From an uncultured Lachnospiraceae bacterium (lineage in GTDB: Bacteria > Bacillota > Clostridia > Lachnospirales > Lachnospiraceae): DNA of 64,000 nucleotides. The notes under the pieces were generated by a model. It saw nothing but the letters and a program-made list of their open reading frames with translations. It searched no databases and had not been told where the DNA came from. The DNA lies in assembly GCA_949949005.1 (NCBI GenBank), contig CATLHM010000015.1, forward strand, positions 1-64,000, in the 5' to 3' direction. This document shows, in pieces, positions 61,449-64,000 of this stretch (position 1 is its first letter; each line of letters opens with the position of its first letter). A program made the position numbers and the translations under genes.

Positions 61449-62330
61449 CTACAACTGTGGATACAGCTCCTCAAAAATGGCGTCCATCAAAGGTTTCCCG
61501 TCCCGGCATTCTGCTACAGTGGAAATCACCGCATTTTTTGACCGCAGAATAATCGAGAGCTGAAGATACTTACCGTCCGCCCGGAAAGAGCCGTGGGGGC
61601 CTCCCCAGAATAAATATCCGTAGCCGTAATCCTCCTCTTCTCCGGTCATCACCTGAACCCGGGTGCTTTCCTCCACCCAGTCCGCGGGAATAAGCTGTTT
61701 TCCCTCCCATACTCCGTTTTGCAGATATAACAGACCCAGCTTATGCAGCTCCGATAAGGTCAGGAACAGGCCTCCCGCCCCAAAGGTATTCCCCATAGGG
61801 TCACATTCCCACATTGGCCGCCTGATACCCAGGGGTTTAAAGAGTCGGGGCATCAGGTAAGAGACAAGATCGCACCCCGCCCTGCGCTGTACCAGTATCC
61901 CGGCAAGGTACGGCCCCACGTTATTGTAAACAAACTTCTCTCCGGGCCGGACTGTGAAAGGGAAAGACAGCGCCATCCTGACCCAGTCTTCCTCCTCATA
62001 TTGGGGGCGTTGGGCTCCCATCAGCTCCGGCTTTTCCTGGCCAAGACACATAGTAAGCAAGTCCCTCACCGTGGCCTGTCCGAGATATTCTCCCGGCTCC
62101 GTCGGCAGATCCTCTGCAAAGGCATCCACCAGCTTTTCCTCCAGGGTAAGCAGCCCTTCCCTTACGGCGATCCCAACCGCCGCGGAAGTGAAGCTCTTGC
62201 TCGCGGAATAGACATTCCGGCGGCATTCTTCATCCCAGAGATGCTTTCCTAAATCCTCGCCGTTTTGTGTGATCTTTACCCCTAAAATCCCTGTGGGTGT
62301 GGCGCGCTCGATAAATTTCTGCAGATCCAT
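61449..62330 (-). CDS. Serine hydrolase of the beta-lactamase class C type
   Basis: 293 residues with the SxxK motif in YSASKSFTSAAVG (Ser 42, Lys 45), the YxN motif in FVYNNVGPYL and a C-terminal GYGYLFWGGPHG in the place of the KTG box. No signal peptide is seen, so it is more likely an esterase or peptidase in the cytoplasm than a beta-lactamase. AAGGAG lies 9 bases before the ATG. It follows the GH32 gene by 115 bases in the same direction. Confidence 0.88.
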   Translation of the reverse strand: MDLQKFIERATPTGILGVKITQNGEDLGKHLWDEECRRNVYSASKSFTSAAVGIAVREGLLTLEEKLVDAFAEDLPTEPGEYLGQATVRDLLTMCLGQEKPELMGAQRPQYEEEDWVRMALSFPFTVRPGEKFVYNNVGPYLAGILVQRRAGCDLVSYLMPRLFKPLGIRRPMWECDPMGNTFGAGGLFLTLSELHKLGLLYLQNGVWEGKQLIPADWVEESTRVQVMTGEEEDYGYGYLFWGGPHGSFRADGKYLQLSIILRSKNAVISTVAECRDGKPLMDAIFEELYPQL

Positions 62331-62445
62331 AATTTTGTTCTCCTTTCTTTTTCCTCAACTACATTTGCAACTGTCTCCCTGTCCATGTTTCAGGCAGAAC
62401 CCAAAAGATGCTCCGGATACCTGCCGGCGTCTGAATAACCACCTT

Positions 62446-63861
62446 TCAAATATGATTCGAAAACGAACAATTCTCCACCCTCACACCTCCCTCGGAGGCA
62501 AAGATCCCCAGCCCGTCTCCGGGCCTGGTATAAAGCCTGGCGCTCAAAGCCACCCCGTCCACATAAATTACCGCGATGGTATCGTCCACAATCATTCGAA
62601 TATGATACCTTCTCCCCGCTGTCAGCTCCAGCGGCCTCTCCGTTCCCTGGCCCATGTAGGCAAACCAGGGCCAGTTGGGATTTTTCTCACACAGATACCG
62701 GTTTTCATGGCAAAGGAAAATAAACTGATAGGCCTCCTGGGCTTCCTCATTATCATAGCATCGGATTCCAAAGGATCTGGTTCCCTCCGTAAAGGTAATG
62801 TCCGCTTCAAAGCTGTAAAGATCCCCGCAGTGCTCCTTAATCACCTTTTCCGTCCGCATTCCAATGCTCTCTATTGCAAAATCTTCTATCCGCTCCCTGT
62901 CCTTAAAGGCCTCCCATATGGTGTCCGGAACCTTCATCCCAAGTGTGCCGTCCCCTCTCTGATAAACCTCATGAGGCACAAAAGTTCCCGCCCACTCATA
63001 ACTCTTCTTATCGTCACAATCCTCTTTGGTGGCCACCCAGCCAAACATGATTCTCTTTCCGTTAAGGGCAAAGGTTCTGCCCGCATAGTAGGCCCTTCCG
63101 TCAAAGGCGTCATCCCAGGGTGCAATCCAGGGTCCCTCCAGACTTTTGCTCATGCGGTAAATCATCTTGCTTCGGTCGCTGTATTCCGTTATGATGTGAT
63201 ACCACCAGTCTCCCATTTTGAACAAATCCGGCATTTCATGCATGACAAACAGATTGGGTGCCCAGAAGTCCCCCTGGAATTTCCACTCCTTTAAGTCCGT
63301 GGAGGTAAACTTCACCGTCCGCCCTGACTGCCGGGTTTTAGCATCTTTTTTCCTTGCACCGAGAAGCATCAGATACTGACCTTTCCCTTCCTCCCACATC
63401 ACAAAAGGATCCCGCCAGTCATCCGGGTCGTACCCCTGCGCCGGCGCAAGCTGTAGCCCGGCTCCGTCCCGGGCATTAGCTTTGCCAGCCTGCCCCGCCT
63501 TCGTCCAATGAATCAGATCGTCGCTGACCGCATGCATCAGCACCTGGGACGGCTTTCCAAGCTTTGGGTAATCCCTGTTGTAGCCCGTATAAAAAGCATG
63601 ATACCGGCCCTCTCCTTCTAAAATGCTTCCTGAGAAGAGAAACTGATCCTGTTCCTCGTCTCCTCCCCTGGGAATGACCGTCCCCATATCCCTGTAATTC
63701 ACAAAATCAGAAGTGATAACTAGATCCCAGCCGAAAGGTTCCCCGAAGGGGCAGGGATTTCGGTTGTCCTTCAGATAAAATAAATAAAATTCTCCGTCCT
63801 TGCCAAAAGGCATACAATCCCCAAACCATGTGCCCGGCAGTTGATAATATAATTTGTTCAT
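62446..63861 (-). CDS. GH32 family glycosidase (fructan/sucrose-type)
   Basis: 471 residues: a five-bladed propeller with the three GH32 acids. These are the nucleophile position in GTWFGDCMPFG (equivalent to WMNDPNG), WRDPFVMW (RDP motif) and MHEMPDLF (ExP motif, normally ECP). A C-terminal beta-sandwich follows from about residue 320. There is no signal peptide. GH32 enzymes cleave beta-fructosides. The first motif is divergent, so another substrate is possible. AAGGAGG precedes the ATG. Confidence 0.85.
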   Translation of the reverse strand: MNKLYYQLPGTWFGDCMPFGKDGEFYLFYLKDNRNPCPFGEPFGWDLVITSDFVNYRDMGTVIPRGGDEEQDQFLFSGSILEGEGRYHAFYTGYNRDYPKLGKPSQVLMHAVSDDLIHWTKAGQAGKANARDGAGLQLAPAQGYDPDDWRDPFVMWEEGKGQYLMLLGARKKDAKTRQSGRTVKFTSTDLKEWKFQGDFWAPNLFVMHEMPDLFKMGDWWYHIITEYSDRSKMIYRMSKSLEGPWIAPWDDAFDGRAYYAGRTFALNGKRIMFGWVATKEDCDDKKSYEWAGTFVPHEVYQRGDGTLGMKVPDTIWEAFKDRERIEDFAIESIGMRTEKVIKEHCGDLYSFEADITFTEGTRSFGIRCYDNEEAQEAYQFIFLCHENRYLCEKNPNWPWFAYMGQGTERPLELTAGRRYHIRMIVDDTIAVIYVDGVALSARLYTRPGDGLGIFASEGGVRVENCSFSNHI

Positions 63862-63873
63862 AATCCTCCTTTC

Positions 63874-64000
63874 TCACCATTTAACAGGGTTTCCCTCTAC
63901 ATCCAAATATGTCCAGCCTACCTGATTCCCCAAACTATCATACTCATAGTCCAACTGAGCATAGCCCAAATCCCGGCGCAGCATCAGCTTCCCATCGGTT
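63874..64000 (-). CDS. C-terminus of a YD-like repeat protein (partial)
   Basis: The last 41 codons of a leftward gene whose start is outside the window. It reads LDYEYDSLGNQVGWTYLDVE then GNPVKW and stop, with the alternating Y-YD-x-x-GN and Y-D-x-x-G pattern of YD/RHS-like repeats. Its stop lies 12 bases upstream of the GH32 start. The whole protein and its role cannot be judged. Confidence 0.6.
   Translation of the reverse strand, partial: TDGKLMLRRDLGYAQLDYEYDSLGNQVGWTYLDVEGNPVKW

Noticed and set aside
62446-63861. GH43 assignment for this propeller enzyme
   Set aside because: The RDP and ExP motifs in order after a WFGD-type N-terminal motif fit GH32 better, though the first motif is divergent.

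Overview
The window looks like a chromosomal stretch from an anaerobic gut Firmicute, most likely family Lachnospiraceae. That taxonomic placement is an inference. It rests on strong AGGAGG-type ribosome binding sites, LplB/LplC-type sugar ABC transporters with YesM/YesN-type two-component regulators, intracellular (signal-less) glycosidases, an oxygen-sensitive radical SAM enzyme, and many PD-(D/E)XK 'Rpn'-type transposase-like genes. I saw no rRNA, tRNA, CRISPR array or classical insertion sequence.

Layout. 1-1.9 kb: drug/bacteriocin-type ABC exporter with a MerR regulator, read leftward from a MerR-spaced promoter. 2.1-3.9 kb: adenine deaminase (+). 3.95-8.8 kb: leftward operon GH130 phosphorylase - MntP-type pump - heparinase II/III-like lyase - anaerobic sulfatase-maturase homologue. 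9.1-9.9 kb: AraC/GyrI-like regulator. 9.97-11.2 kb: decayed mosaic (unknown gene fragment, solute-binding-protein fragment, internally deleted Rpn copy). 11.3-14.9 kb: LplB-LplC-SBP sugar transporter. 15-18.9 kb: GNAT and a DUF5107/TPR protein, divergent from an AraC regulator. 20-25.7 kb: Uma2, PHP phosphatase, GH35, aldose-epimerase-like protein, SGNH hydrolase. 25.7-26.7 kb: truncated NUDIX plus a decayed second copy of the AraC/Uma2 segment. 26.7-29.6 kb: GH78 and a GNAT fused behind an Rpn leader. 29.7-31.5 kb: LrgA/LrgB with a FadR-type regulator and a recognisable operator. 31.5-36.4 kb: NUDIX, two Rpn copies and GH127.

36.5-49.5 kb is the largest glycan locus, all leftward: LplB-LplC-SBP transporter, then YesM kinase - YesN regulator - orphan lipoprotein SBP - GH115 alpha-glucuronidase - SGNH hydrolase, with overlapping genes. 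49.7-53.9 kb: two paralogous PD-(D/E)XK genes with conserved leaders, flanking a carbohydrate esterase with a structured leader and a P-loop kinase. 53.9-59 kb: CPBP protease, LacI regulator and a DUF990-type ABC exporter. 59-64 kb: tandem-repeat intergenic region, AlbA_2 regulator, serine hydrolase, GH32 and the edge of a repeat protein.

Together these genes suit import and cytoplasmic trimming of acetylated or substituted plant oligosaccharides: GH115 (glucuronate), SGNH/SASA esterases (acetyl), GH127 (L-arabinofuranose), GH78 (rhamnose), GH35 (galactose), GH130 (mannosides), GH32 (fructose). The most unusual material is (a) Rpn-type genes sitting at junctions with broken gene fragments, one of whose leaders now precedes a GNAT gene, and (b) a leader with two interlocked inverted repeats before the carbohydrate esterase at 51.2 kb.
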